DNA of 11,719 bases from Eikenella sp963515595 (GCA_963515595.1 CAUPYH010000051.1:1-11719); one strand, 5' to 3'. Numbered from the stretch's first letter, positions 1-5,745 are shown. Translations and numbers: made by a program. Notes: generated by a model from the sequence alone, not told the origin.

Positions 1-16
1 GCAGCCAATTGCAATC

Positions 17-45
17 AGGCTACCTGAAAAAAGAGGCTACCTGAA
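17..45 (+). repeat. Tandem pair of DNA uptake sequences
   Basis: Two exact copies of AGGCTACCTGAA lie at 17-28 and 34-45 in the same orientation, 17 bases apart start to start. The 12-mer matches the Eikenella DUS dialect, which is bound by the type IV pilus DNA uptake machinery during transformation. Because the copies point the same way they cannot form the hairpin that paired DUS often make. I see no coding region in positions 1-64. Confidence 0.9.
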
Positions 46-64
46 AATGAAGCCCAGAAGAAGC

Positions 65-183
65 CGGGATTTATAGTGAATTAACAAAAATCAGGACAAG
101 GCGACGAGCCGCAGACAGTACAGATAGTACGGCAAGGCGAGTCAACGCTGTACTGGTTTAAATTTAATTCACTATAAATCCCG
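65..183 (+). repeat. Short Correia-type repeat (CREE-like MITE)
   Basis: The element core runs from TATAGTG at 72 to CACTATA at 176 (105 bp). It carries the internal segments typical of neisserial Correia repeat enclosed elements: an arm reading AACAAAAATCAGGACAAGG, GCCGCAGACAGTACAGATAG in the middle, and GTACTGGTTTAAATTTAA near the right end. The size fits the short form that lacks the roughly 50 bp internal block present in full-length elements. The terminal inverted repeat extends outside the usual TATAGTG/CACTATA ends: 65-84 and 164-183 are perfect 20-base inverse complements, including CGGGATT/AATCCCG flanks. Such elements are thought to be non-autonomous, to target TA, and to carry promoter or RNase III processing signals. 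Any of these roles here is inferred. Confidence 0.85.
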
Positions 184-201
184 CTTCGTTCGTTTGAACT
201 T

Positions 202-228
202 CGTTGAAGCTTCGTTTTCAGGTAGCCT
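202..228 (-). repeat. DUS with Correia-associated flank
   Basis: Read on the minus strand, AGGCTACCTGAA (228 to 217) is followed by AACGAAGCTTCAACG. Nearly the same arrangement, with AACTAAGCTTCAACG, stands beside the second Correia element at 2830-2856. The shared DUS plus flank suggests that the two insertions sit in, or carry along, a common composite repeat. Confidence 0.65.
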
Positions 229-276
229 TTATTCATTTCGCCATCAACCATCCCCTTTCCGGCCACTTACCGCCAA

Positions 277-305
277 CTGACAAGCCCGTCGTTTTCTTGT
301 ACAAT
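277..305 (+). promoter_or_regulatory. Sigma70 promoter for the ABC permease
   Basis: CTGACA at 277-282 and TACAAT at 300-305 each match the consensus hexamers at five of six positions and are separated by exactly 17 bases. Transcription would start near 312, giving a leader of about 50 bases before the ATG at 362. Prediction by inspection only. Confidence 0.6.
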
Positions 306-361
306 CCGCCCCTTATTTCGTCAAAATCCGTAAACAATTCTGCAACTGAGCTAAGATTTCT

Positions 362-1141
362 ATGAGCAGCGAAACCGGCCTTATTCAACTGTTTTCCCAA
401 CATTTTCCGATTATCTACGAATATCGCCAAATGTTCTTCTTCGGCGTGCTGGCCACCATCGGCATCGCCGCTGCCGCCACCTTTTTCGGCATGATTCTGG
501 GTTTGTGCAATGCCCTGATCCGCGTGATTCGAATCGAAAAAGGCAACATCGTTACCAAAGGCCTGTTGTGGCTGCTGCAACAATGCTCGCGCCTCTACGT
601 TACCCTATTCCGCGGCACGCCGATGCTGGTGCAGATTTTCATTTGGCACAACGTGTGGTCGCCCCTTTTGGTGCACCAGCAAAACGGCCTCTTGATCAGC
701 GGCGATTTGGCTGTTTACCTGCGTCAAAACTATGCCCCGTTGGTGGCCGGTGTCTTGGCGCTTTCCTTCAACTCCGGCGCCTACATCACCGAAGTGTTCC
801 GCTCCGGTATCAAATCCATCGACCGCGGCCAAATGGAAGCCGCCCGCTCGCTCGGTTTGAGCTACGGCCAAGCCATGCGCTACATCATCCTTCCGCAAAC
901 CCTGCGCCGCATGCTCGGCCCATTGGGCAACGAGTTCATTACCCTGCTCAAAGACAGCTCGCTTTTGGCCACCATCGCCGTAGCCGAGCTCACCTATGTC
1001 GCCAAGAGCGCGGCCGGCCGCTATTATGTGTATGAAGAGCCATATTACTTCATCGCCTTGGTTTACCTGATGCTTACCATGGCACTGGCCTGGTTCTTCG
1101 CCCGCTTGGAGAAAAAATACAATACCGACGGCAACCGCTAA
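362..1141 (+). CDS. Polar amino acid ABC transporter permease (HisM/GlnP type)
   Basis: The 259-residue product is an inner-membrane permease subunit that would form the channel of an ATP-driven importer for a polar amino acid. Hydrophobic segments lie near residues 24-52, 78-97, 125-141, 200-216 and 228-247. The cytoplasmic EAA loop that docks with the ATPase is clear at about 159-179 (EAARSLGLSYGQAMRYIILP). The segment RLYVTLFRGTPMLVQ at 77-91 is characteristic of the HisM/GlnP family. The length is normal, though the loop at about 98-125 is somewhat long. A good promoter lies at 277-305; the Shine-Dalgarno before the ATG is weak. No ATPase or binding protein gene follows, and the next gene is convergent, so partner subunits must be upstream of the window or elsewhere. 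The substrate cannot be read from the sequence. Confidence 0.93.
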   Translation: MSSETGLIQLFSQHFPIIYEYRQMFFFGVLATIGIAAAATFFGMILGLCNALIRVIRIEKGNIVTKGLLWLLQQCSRLYVTLFRGTPMLVQIFIWHNVWSPLLVHQQNGLLISGDLAVYLRQNYAPLVAGVLALSFNSGAYITEVFRSGIKSIDRGQMEAARSLGLSYGQAMRYIILPQTLRRMLGPLGNEFITLLKDSSLLATIAVAELTYVAKSAAGRYYVYEEPYYFIALVYLMLTMALAWFFARLEKKYNTDGNR

Positions 1142-1169
1142 CCGCGCTAACCGCCTGTTTCCAGCAACC

Positions 1170-1203
1170 AAAAGGCTACCTGAAAATTTCAGGTAGCCTT
1201 TTT
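1170..1203. terminator. Bidirectional terminator made of inverted DUS
   Basis: A DUS at 1173-1184 and its inverse at 1188-1199 form a near-perfect hairpin bounded by AAAA on the left and TTTTT on the right. It lies between the convergent permease (+) and glycosyltransferase (-) genes, so it can terminate both transcripts. Inverted DUS pairs acting as terminators are well known in Neisseriaceae. Confidence 0.85.
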
Positions 1204-1217
1204 ATCATCTACAACGC

Positions 1218-2795
1218 TTATTCTGCGGGCAAAAACCGATCTACGCCGTTTTCGCACCATACCAACTTCTGCTCCTGAGCAGCGGCCAGCAGGCGGTCGT
1301 TTTCCGGCAGGGCGGCGCGTTCGGCTTCGGGGTGGTAGAGGTGGTAGGCCACGGCGGCGAATTTCAGGTTGGCACGTTGGCCGCCGTTGTTGAAAAAGCG
1401 GGCGACAAATTCGCTGTCTTCACGCCCCCAGCCGACAAAATCGCTGTTGAAGCCGTTGATTTTCAGCGCGTCTTCGCGGAAGAAAGCCATATTGCAGCCG
1501 CGGATGCCGTGGAAATCGTCACAGGTTTCGCGGCGCAGGATGCGCTGGGAAAGCCACGGCAGGCGGCAGGCGGAGAAGCGTTTTTCAAAACGTTTTTCCA
1601 AGCCCTTTTCATACCATTTGAGCACGCGGTAGCTTGAAGGGTTGGCCAGCAGCTCGTTGGTTTTCTCCGGCGTGAGGATCACGCGGCTGCCCTGCACAAA
1701 CAAGCCTTTTTTCGCAGCGTGTTTGTGGTCGGCGATAAATTCGGGATGCAGCACCATATCGCCGTCGATAATCACGATATAGTCGCTGCCCGCCTGCGCC
1801 AAGGCGCGGTTGCGCGATTCAGCCAGGCGGAAGCCGTCATCGGGCTGCCAGGCGTGCAACAGCGGCACCGGGAACTGCGCCCGATAGCGTTCGACCACAG
1901 CACGGGTATCGTCGCGCGAGCCGTCGTCGGCCACAATCACTTCCTGCGGCAGCACGCGCTGCGCCAGCACCGAGCGCAACACGGCTTCCAGTGCGTCGGG
2001 GCGGTTATAGGTGGTGATGATGAGCGACACGGTAAGCCGCTGGTTGGCCTCGTGCAGCTTGATGTATTTGTAGTAGGCGCCGCTGGCGTTGGCAAAGGCA
2101 ATCGTCCAGCCGTCGCCGCCGTCGAACATGCCGCGTTTCAAAATATAGTTTTTGAAAAACGCCGCCGCGCCGTGCCCCACCGCGCCGAGCACCGAAGCGC
2201 GCCGTTTGAATTGCTGCTCCGCGGCAAACAAATCGGTGTAATGCTGCATTTTGCTGATGAGGGCGGCGGCACCGTCGAACGAATAATGCAGGAGCGGATG
2301 TTTTTCAGGTAGCCTCACCACGCTGCTGCCGGCCGGTTCGATCAGAGACTCATGCACTTGGTTGTCGTTGAAGCGCACGGTTTGGCGGTGGTAGAGGCGT
2401 TTTACCCAATCCGGATACCAGCCGCAGCTTTTGATGGGTCGGCCGCGATAGTGGTTCAGGCGCGGCAGAGCGTAGATTTTGCCGCTGTCGCCCCAATCCA
2501 GCGCACGGATGGCTTCCACCTGCTCGGGCGGCAGGATTTCGTCGCTGTCGATATTGAGCACCCAATCGTTGCGCGCCAAACCGGCGGCCAGGTTTTTCAT
2601 CGGGCCGAAGCCGATAAAGTCGTGATGGTGCACGGCCACATTGGGGAAGCGGCGGGCAATATCGAGCGTGCGATCGGTGGAGCCGTTGTCGAGCACGATG
2701 ATTTCGTCAAACGCGGCCAGCGCGGCCAGGCAAGCTTCCAAGTGCCGCTCGGCGTTTTTCACCAGCATGGTGATGCTCACGGGAATAGAGGTCAT
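1218..2795 (-). CDS. Two-domain family 2 glycosyltransferase
   Basis: This 525-residue protein joins two GT-A glycosyltransferase domains. Domain 1 (about 5-250) resembles the LgtF/WaaE lipopolysaccharide glucosyltransferases: ITMLVKNAERHLEACL at the start, EIIVLDNGSTD at 31-41, and the metal/sugar-nucleotide motif NIDSDE at 81-86. Domain 2 (about 253-525) begins again with VSLIITTYNRPD, has VIVADDGSRDDT at 286-297 and the acidic motif IIDGDM at 342-347. It ends with a galactosyltransferase-C-like stretch, IRGCNMAFFRED (431-442) and GWGRED (455-460). Both domains keep their catalytic-type acidic residues, so both could be active. A role in lipooligosaccharide or other surface glycan assembly at the inner membrane face is likely, but donor and acceptor sugars are unknown. 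The gene stands alone, preceded by GAAGAGA seven bases before the ATG. Codons for R161-E164 (RLPE) are a complete DUS. Confidence 0.9.
   Translation of the reverse strand: MTSIPVSITMLVKNAERHLEACLAALAAFDEIIVLDNGSTDRTLDIARRFPNVAVHHHDFIGFGPMKNLAAGLARNDWVLNIDSDEILPPEQVEAIRALDWGDSGKIYALPRLNHYRGRPIKSCGWYPDWVKRLYHRQTVRFNDNQVHESLIEPAGSSVVRLPEKHPLLHYSFDGAAALISKMQHYTDLFAAEQQFKRRASVLGAVGHGAAAFFKNYILKRGMFDGGDGWTIAFANASGAYYKYIKLHEANQRLTVSLIITTYNRPDALEAVLRSVLAQRVLPQEVIVADDGSRDDTRAVVERYRAQFPVPLLHAWQPDDGFRLAESRNRALAQAGSDYIVIIDGDMVLHPEFIADHKHAAKKGLFVQGSRVILTPEKTNELLANPSSYRVLKWYEKGLEKRFEKRFSACRLPWLSQRILRRETCDDFHGIRGCNMAFFREDALKINGFNSDFVGWGREDSEFVARFFNNGGQRANLKFAAVAYHLYHPEAERAALPENDRLLAAAQEQKLVWCENGVDRFLPAE
2304..2315 (-). 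repeat. DUS inside the glycosyltransferase gene
   Basis: An exact DUS lies in the coding strand and is read as Arg-Leu-Pro-Glu, residues 161-164, in the first glycosyltransferase domain. Confidence 0.9.
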
Positions 2796-2829
2796 AAGGT
2801 CTCTTCTATTGAATACGATTGGATGACAA

Positions 2830-2856
2830 AGGCTACCTGAAAACTAAGCTTCAACG
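2830..2856 (+). repeat. DUS with Correia-associated flank
   Basis: The exact DUS at 2830-2841 is followed by AACTAAGCTTCAACG. This is the counterpart of the arrangement at 202-228, and the Correia-type element begins four bases later. Confidence 0.65.
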
Positions 2857-2860
2857 CCGT

Positions 2861-2966
2861 TATAGTGAATTAAAATAAGAATGCTACAGCGTTGGCTCGC
2901 CTTGCCGTATTGCTCATACTGTCTGCGGCTCGCCGCCTTGTCCCATTCTTATTTTAATCCGCTATA
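2861..2966 (-). repeat. Correia-type repeat, variant with symmetric ends
   Basis: This 106-bp element runs from TATAGTG at 2861 to CGCTATA at 2966 and is inverted relative to the copy at 65-183. The inner part is recognisably the same family: CAGCGTTGGCTCGCCTTGCC, then ACTGTCTGCGGCTCG, then GCCGCCTTGTCC. The ends differ. Positions 2861-2883 and 2944-2966 form a 23-base inverted repeat with two mismatches, containing TTAAAATAAGAATG and its complement in place of the asymmetric arms of the first copy. It lies upstream of the minus-strand glycosyltransferase gene and downstream of the methyltransferase gene, so it could influence expression of the former. Confidence 0.8.
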
Positions 2967-3053
2967 AAACAAACGAAGTGAGTTTCGGCGAAGCTAAAAC
3001 GAGCAAAGCGGGTCTCGCCAAAACAAGGCGGTCAAAAGCAGCCGAGCCAAGAT

Positions 3054-3065
3054 TTCAGGTAGCCT
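3054..3065 (-). repeat. DUS abutting the methyltransferase stop codon
   Basis: An exact DUS begins immediately after the TAG stop (3068-3066) of the minus-strand methyltransferase gene. No inverted partner is close by. Confidence 0.9.
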
Positions 3066-3809
3066 CTACCGCCGTTTGCGGGTAGGCGCAGGCGTTTGAC
3101 CGGCGGCGTACACCACAAATACGGTCGGCTGCTTGTGCAGGTCGGGCAATTGCGGCTGTTCGCGCCACTCGCCTGCCGTCATGCTGATGATGCGCTGTTC
3201 CGGCAGGGTGAGGTTGCTGGCGGCGCACAGCAGGGTATCGGCTTGCAGCGCGGCCACGGCATCAGCCAGCAGGGCGTTGTTGCGATACGGGGTTTCGATA
3301 AAGATTTGGCTTTCGTTGCGGCGCTGCGAATCCTGCTCGATGGTTTTCAGGTAGCCTACCCGCCCGGCAGAATCGGCAGGCAGATAACCGCGGAAGGCAA
3401 ACTGCTGGCCGTTGGCGCCGGAGGCCATCAGGGCCAGCATCAGGCTGGACGGCCCCACCAGCGGCCACACGGCAAATCCGGCGCGATGCGCCAGTGCCAC
3501 CAGCGCCGCGCCGGGGTCGGCCACCGCGGGGCAACCCGCTTCGCTGAGCAGTCCCATGCTGCGGCCTTGGTGCAGTGGTTGCAGCAAATCGGGCAATTCG
3601 GCGGGTTCGGTGTGTTTGTTTAACGTGCGCAGGCTCAGCTCTTGCAGCGGGGCGTTCAGGCCGAAATGGCGCAGGCAGGCGCGGGCGGTTTTCTCGCCTT
3701 CAACCACGAAATCGGTAAGCCCGGCCAGCAACTTTTGCTCGTGCGGCAGAAGGCAGGGGGTGTCGGGGCTGCCTAGCGGGGTGGGGATAAGGAATAAAGT
3801 GGGTTGCAT
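3066..3809 (-). CDS. RsmI-like SAM-dependent methyltransferase paralogue
   Basis: The 247-residue product belongs to the tetrapyrrole methylase/RsmI superfamily (COG0313-like). The N-terminal TLFLIPTPLG at 4-13 starts the first Rossmann-like strand. GLLSEAGCPAVADPG at 86-100 corresponds to the SAM-pocket motif that in RsmI reads close to GLVSDAGTPLISDPG. VGPSSLMLALMASG follows at 118-131, and IETPYRN at 171-177 corresponds to the RsmI segment before the C-terminal subdomain. At 247 residues it is shorter than RsmI (around 280-290) and several motif positions differ (for example D to E in SEAG). It is therefore more likely a neisserial paralogue than the 16S rRNA C1402 2'-O-methyltransferase itself; its substrate is unknown. 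A DUS is embedded in the frame (G152-Y-L-K155). No clear Shine-Dalgarno precedes the ATG. Confidence 0.82.
   Translation of the reverse strand: MQPTLFLIPTPLGSPDTPCLLPHEQKLLAGLTDFVVEGEKTARACLRHFGLNAPLQELSLRTLNKHTEPAELPDLLQPLHQGRSMGLLSEAGCPAVADPGAALVALAHRAGFAVWPLVGPSSLMLALMASGANGQQFAFRGYLPADSAGRVGYLKTIEQDSQRRNESQIFIETPYRNNALLADAVAALQADTLLCAASNLTLPEQRIISMTAGEWREQPQLPDLHKQPTVFVVYAAGQTPAPTRKRR
3347..3358 (-). repeat. DUS inside the methyltransferase gene
   Basis: An exact DUS lies in the coding strand and is read in frame as part of Val-Gly-Tyr-Leu-Lys-Thr at residues 151-156. Confidence 0.9.
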
Positions 3810-3831
3810 AGTTTTGTTGCTGGCTTAGAAA

Positions 3832-3843
3832 AGGTTACCTGAA
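3832..3843 (+). repeat. Degenerate DUS (one mismatch)
   Basis: AGGTTACCTGAA differs from the window's DUS at one base. It lies between the methyltransferase and the SUKH-like gene. A small AT-rich hairpin, GAAAAAT/ATTTTTC, at 3841-3858 overlaps its end; without a clear U-run I do not call it a terminator. Confidence 0.5.
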
Positions 3844-3867
3844 AAATCAGCATTTTTCGGGGTTTGC

Positions 3868-4290
3868 CTATTCATGCAGGCTTAAAATAAATTCATCAAA
3901 AGAATTGGCGATTCTGTCTATAAAACCATCTGCATAAACAATACACACTGAGCTATCGGCAGGGTTGAAACTAATAAACCCTGTATCGTACATGCCAAAA
4001 GCACGCATCCCTCTTACTTCATTCGGTGAAAACACATCAGGTGCATTAAAGCAGATATCCACCTCGTTGCATGCCAAATGATCGGCAATCACGGAAGGCA
4101 TCAGATAATTGGGAGAATCGGAAAAATCTTGTTGGAATATAGTGTTGCCGTCCCATATCGAGCCAAACAAATATTCATCGTTATCTGTTCTATTGTCAGG
4201 CTTAAATTGGGCATCAGCCAAACCTTTTGGATACCGTGCTAAAAACTCCATGTATGCACCGGGAAATAGATTCTCTACCTTATCCATCAT
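3868..4290 (-). CDS. Small SUKH (SMI1/KNR4)-like protein
   Basis: This 140-residue soluble, acidic protein has no signal peptide or membrane segment. The start (LFPGAYMEFLARYPKG, 8-23) and the end (ANSFDEFILSL, 128-138) have the layout of SUKH-superfamily domains, in which an early P..Y..FL segment and a terminal SF.EFL helix frame the fold. Many bacterial SUKH proteins are immunity proteins for polymorphic or contact-dependent toxins. No toxin gene lies nearby, so this would be an orphan. The DNA is clearly more AT-rich than the genes on either side, and degenerate DUS (3832-3843, 4344-4355) stand on both sides, which suggests later acquisition between the methyltransferase and Maf genes. 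Two ATG codons (4290, 4287) follow an AGAGTGG ribosome-binding sequence; the second is better spaced. The family call is tentative. Confidence 0.55.
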   Translation of the reverse strand: MMDKVENLFPGAYMEFLARYPKGLADAQFKPDNRTDNDEYLFGSIWDGNTIFQQDFSDSPNYLMPSVIADHLACNEVDICFNAPDVFSPNEVRGMRAFGMYDTGFISFNPADSSVCIVYADGFIDRIANSFDEFILSLHE

Positions 4291-4343
4291 GCCACTCCAC
4301 TCTGAAACCGATACAGTTCCTTCAAATCTATTAAAGTTAAAAT

Positions 4344-4355
4344 TTCAGCTAGCCC
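4344..4355 (-). repeat. Degenerate DUS (two mismatches)
   Basis: TTCAGCTAGCCC differs from the reverse DUS at two positions. It lies between maf and the SUKH-like gene. Probably a decayed copy. Confidence 0.35.
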
Positions 4356-4360
4356 CAAGC

Positions 4361-4951
4361 TTACAAAACTGCCACTCCTTCGGCCTGCAAAAAATCAATC
4401 AGCCGAAAAATCGGCAGGCCGATGAGGGCATTGGGATCGCTGCTGTCGATGCGTTCAATCAGCGCACCGCCCAAACCTTCGCTTTTCGCGCTGCCGGCGC
4501 AATAAACCGCATCCGGTTCGCGCTCCAGATAACGGGCGATTTGCTGCGCGGTAAGCGGGCGCATCTTTACTGTGGTGGTATCCACATGGCGGTGCAGGCT
4601 ACCTGAAAACGTATTGAACACACACAATGCGCTGTAAAAATGCAGCTCTCGGCCAGCAGTTTCAGCCAGCATTTGTTGTGCTTTCGCCACGTCCATCGGC
4701 TTGCCCAACTGCCGCCCGTTGCAGCAGGCCACTTGGTCGGCACCGATAATCAAATGCCGCGGGAAACGCACGGCCAGCGCACGGGCTTTGGCCTCGGCCA
4801 AGCGTTGGGCAGTTTGGCAGGGCGTTTCTCCGGGCAGCGGCGTTTCATTGCAATCAGGCGCGGCGGTGTCAAATTGCAGGCCGAGCTTGGCCAGCTGCTG
4901 CCGTCGGAACAGCGAAGAAGAAGCGAGGACAATCGGCGGAGCTGTGTTCAT
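4361..4951 (-). CDS. Maf/YceF nucleotide pyrophosphatase
   Basis: The 196-residue protein is a Maf-family nucleoside triphosphate pyrophosphatase of the YceF type. That subfamily hydrolyses 7-methyl-GTP and related modified nucleotides to the monophosphate, cleansing the cytoplasmic pool. Family signatures in order are IVLASSSLFRRQQL at 7-20, NETP at 35-38, LAEAKARAL at 51-59, IIGADQV at 68-74 (Asp72 is the expected catalytic base), GKP at 83-85, and CAGSAKSEGLGGALIERIDS, followed by DPNALIGLP near the C-terminus. CAGS.KSEG and DPN.L.GLP match YceF rather than YhdE. The ATG at 4951 follows an extended -10 promoter (4987-4995). The divergent neighbour is yceD, an arrangement also found in other proteobacteria. 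An exact DUS lies in the frame at 4596-4607. Confidence 0.93.
   Translation of the reverse strand: MNTAPPIVLASSSLFRRQQLAKLGLQFDTAAPDCNETPLPGETPCQTAQRLAEAKARALAVRFPRHLIIGADQVACCNGRQLGKPMDVAKAQQMLAETAGRELHFYSALCVFNTFSGSLHRHVDTTTVKMRPLTAQQIARYLEREPDAVYCAGSAKSEGLGGALIERIDSSDPNALIGLPIFRLIDFLQAEGVAVL
4596..4607 (+). repeat. DUS inside the maf gene
   Basis: An exact DUS lies on the strand opposite to the coding strand; the gene reads it as part of Phe-Ser-Gly-Ser-Leu. Confidence 0.9.
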
Positions 4952-4974
4952 AAACCGTATTAAAATATTGACGT

Positions 4975-4984
4975 TTCAGACGGC
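4975..4984 (-). repeat. Canonical Neisseria-type DUS core
   Basis: TTCAGACGGC is the inverse of GCCGTCTGAA, the 10-base uptake sequence of Neisseria sensu stricto. It is the only copy I found in a window that otherwise uses the AGGCTACCTGAA dialect. It sits in the spacer of the yceD promoter candidate and next to the maf -10. Confidence 0.7.
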
Positions 4985-4986
4985 TG

Positions 4987-4995
4987 ATTATATCA
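4987..4995 (-). promoter_or_regulatory. Extended -10 promoter for maf
   Basis: On the minus strand the sequence reads TGATATAAT, a perfect extended -10 (TGN plus TATAAT). Initiation near 4980 would leave about 29 bases before the maf ATG at 4951. No good -35 is placed correctly, which extended -10 promoters tolerate. It overlaps the yceD promoter candidate, so the two could compete. Confidence 0.5.
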
Positions 4996-5005
4996 TGACG
5001 CGTTT

Positions 5006-5509
5006 ATGTCAGACCCTATTTTGATTGATCCGAAAGCGCTGGCCGAACAGGCGCAGCATCTGGCCGGCCAAATCCGGCTGAGCGAGATGGATGAGCGCGT
5101 GAGCCGGCACGAGTTTTTGGCCGAACGGCAAACGCCGGTGTCTTTTGCCTTACAGGGTGGTTGCGACAAACGGCAGCGCCTGTATTTGGATTTGTCGGTT
5201 TCGGCGCAGTTGTCGCTGGTTTGCCAACGCTGCATGCAGCCGCTGCCCTTTGCTTTAAACGAACAGGCGCGTATCGTTTTGTTCGACAGCGAAGAAGCGC
5301 TGGATGAAGCCATGGCGGCCGAAGAAGAGCTCGAAGGCATGCTGCCGGAGGCGCAGTTGGATGTCGGTACGCTGGTGGAGGAGCAGATTTTGATGGCGCT
5401 GCCGTATGCCCCCTGCCACGAAAGCTGCCATTCCGATAAGCTCGACGCCGTCAATCAAGATTGCCCCAATCCGTTTGCTGCTTTGGCGGCGTTGAAAAGT
5501 GGTCGTTAA
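5006..5509 (+). CDS. yceD: YceD (DUF177) family protein, 23S rRNA accumulation
   Basis: The 167-residue protein is a YceD/DUF177 homologue. The family is known from work in Escherichia coli and plants to promote accumulation of 23S rRNA, and it is almost always encoded just before rpmF. Visible signatures are the LSLVCQRCMQPLPF segment at 69-82 with the Cys73-x2-Cys76 pair, a strongly acidic middle part (95-125), Cys137 and Cys141, and the C-terminal NPFAALAALK. The pairing with rpmF (36-base gap) supports the assignment. The start at 5006 is the only sensible ATG; no Shine-Dalgarno sequence is seen before it, and the best promoter lies so close that the transcript may be nearly leaderless. 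Confidence 0.92.
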   Translation: MSDPILIDPKALAEQAQHLAGQIRLSEMDERVSRHEFLAERQTPVSFALQGGCDKRQRLYLDLSVSAQLSLVCQRCMQPLPFALNEQARIVLFDSEEALDEAMAAEEELEGMLPEAQLDVGTLVEEQILMALPYAPCHESCHSDKLDAVNQDCPNPFAALAALKSGR

Positions 5510-5545
5510 TTATTTTATTCAGGTTTATCCTCAGGAGTTTGCAAC

Positions 5546-5725
5546 ATGGCTGTTCAACAAAACAAAAAATCCCCCTCCCGCCGCGGCATGCACCGCGCCC
5601 ACGACGCGCTGACCGCTCCCGCCCTGTCTGTAGACAGCGCCACCGGTGAAGTACACCGCCCGCACCACATTTCTGCCAACGGCATGTACCGTGGCCGCAA
5701 AGTGGTGAAGGCCAAAGACGAGTAA
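5546..5725 (+). CDS. rpmF: 50S ribosomal protein L32
   Basis: This 59-residue protein begins MAVQQNKKSPSRRGMHRAHD and ends GMYRGRKVVKAKDE, which is unmistakably L32 of the large ribosomal subunit. Typical features are the processed Met-Ala start, the SRRGM.RAHD segment, LSVD..TGE in the middle and the HHI.A.G.YRGRK end. It has no cysteines, so it is the zinc-independent form, as in Escherichia coli. A strong ribosome binding site, AGGAG at 5533-5537, precedes the ATG. It is probably co-transcribed with yceD and followed by a strong terminator at 5746-5783. Confidence 0.97.
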   Translation: MAVQQNKKSPSRRGMHRAHDALTAPALSVDSATGEVHRPHHISANGMYRGRKVVKAKDE

Positions 5726-5745
5726 ATCAGCCATAGGCCGATTCC

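Larger units (their letters stand above)
4968..4996 (+). promoter_or_regulatory. Candidate sigma70 promoter for yceD-rpmF
   Basis: TTGACG (4968-4973) and TATCAT (4991-4996) are 17 bases apart. Initiation would fall only a few bases before the yceD ATG at 5006, giving an almost leaderless mRNA. This agrees with the lack of a Shine-Dalgarno sequence there. An alternative -10 (TAAAAT, 4961-4966) would give a longer leader but has no good -35. Confidence 0.45.

Noticed and set aside
505..1171. Long open frames in other phases and on the opposite strand within the permease gene
   Set aside because: They are rich in Arg, His and Pro or Gln/Gly without any family motif, and they mirror a clearly conserved permease. 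Such frames are normal in GC-rich genes.
1719..2840. Plus-strand open frames opposite the glycosyltransferase gene
   Set aside because: No recognisable domain and no ribosome binding site; the minus-strand frame has two full glycosyltransferase domains. One of these frames even runs out into intergenic DNA.
3066..3809. The gene as the genuine 16S rRNA methyltransferase rsmI
   Set aside because: It is about 40 residues short of RsmI and deviates in the SAM-pocket motif, so I left the symbol empty and called it a paralogue.
3841..3858. AT hairpin GAAAAAT/ATTTTTC as a terminator between the SUKH-like and methyltransferase genes
   Set aside because: The stem is short and AT-only, with no T-run after it on the minus strand, so it would be too weak to call.
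4109..4606. A 165-residue plus-strand frame spanning the SUKH-like gene and maf
   Set aside because: It crosses two well supported minus-strand genes and the gap between them, and has no motif.
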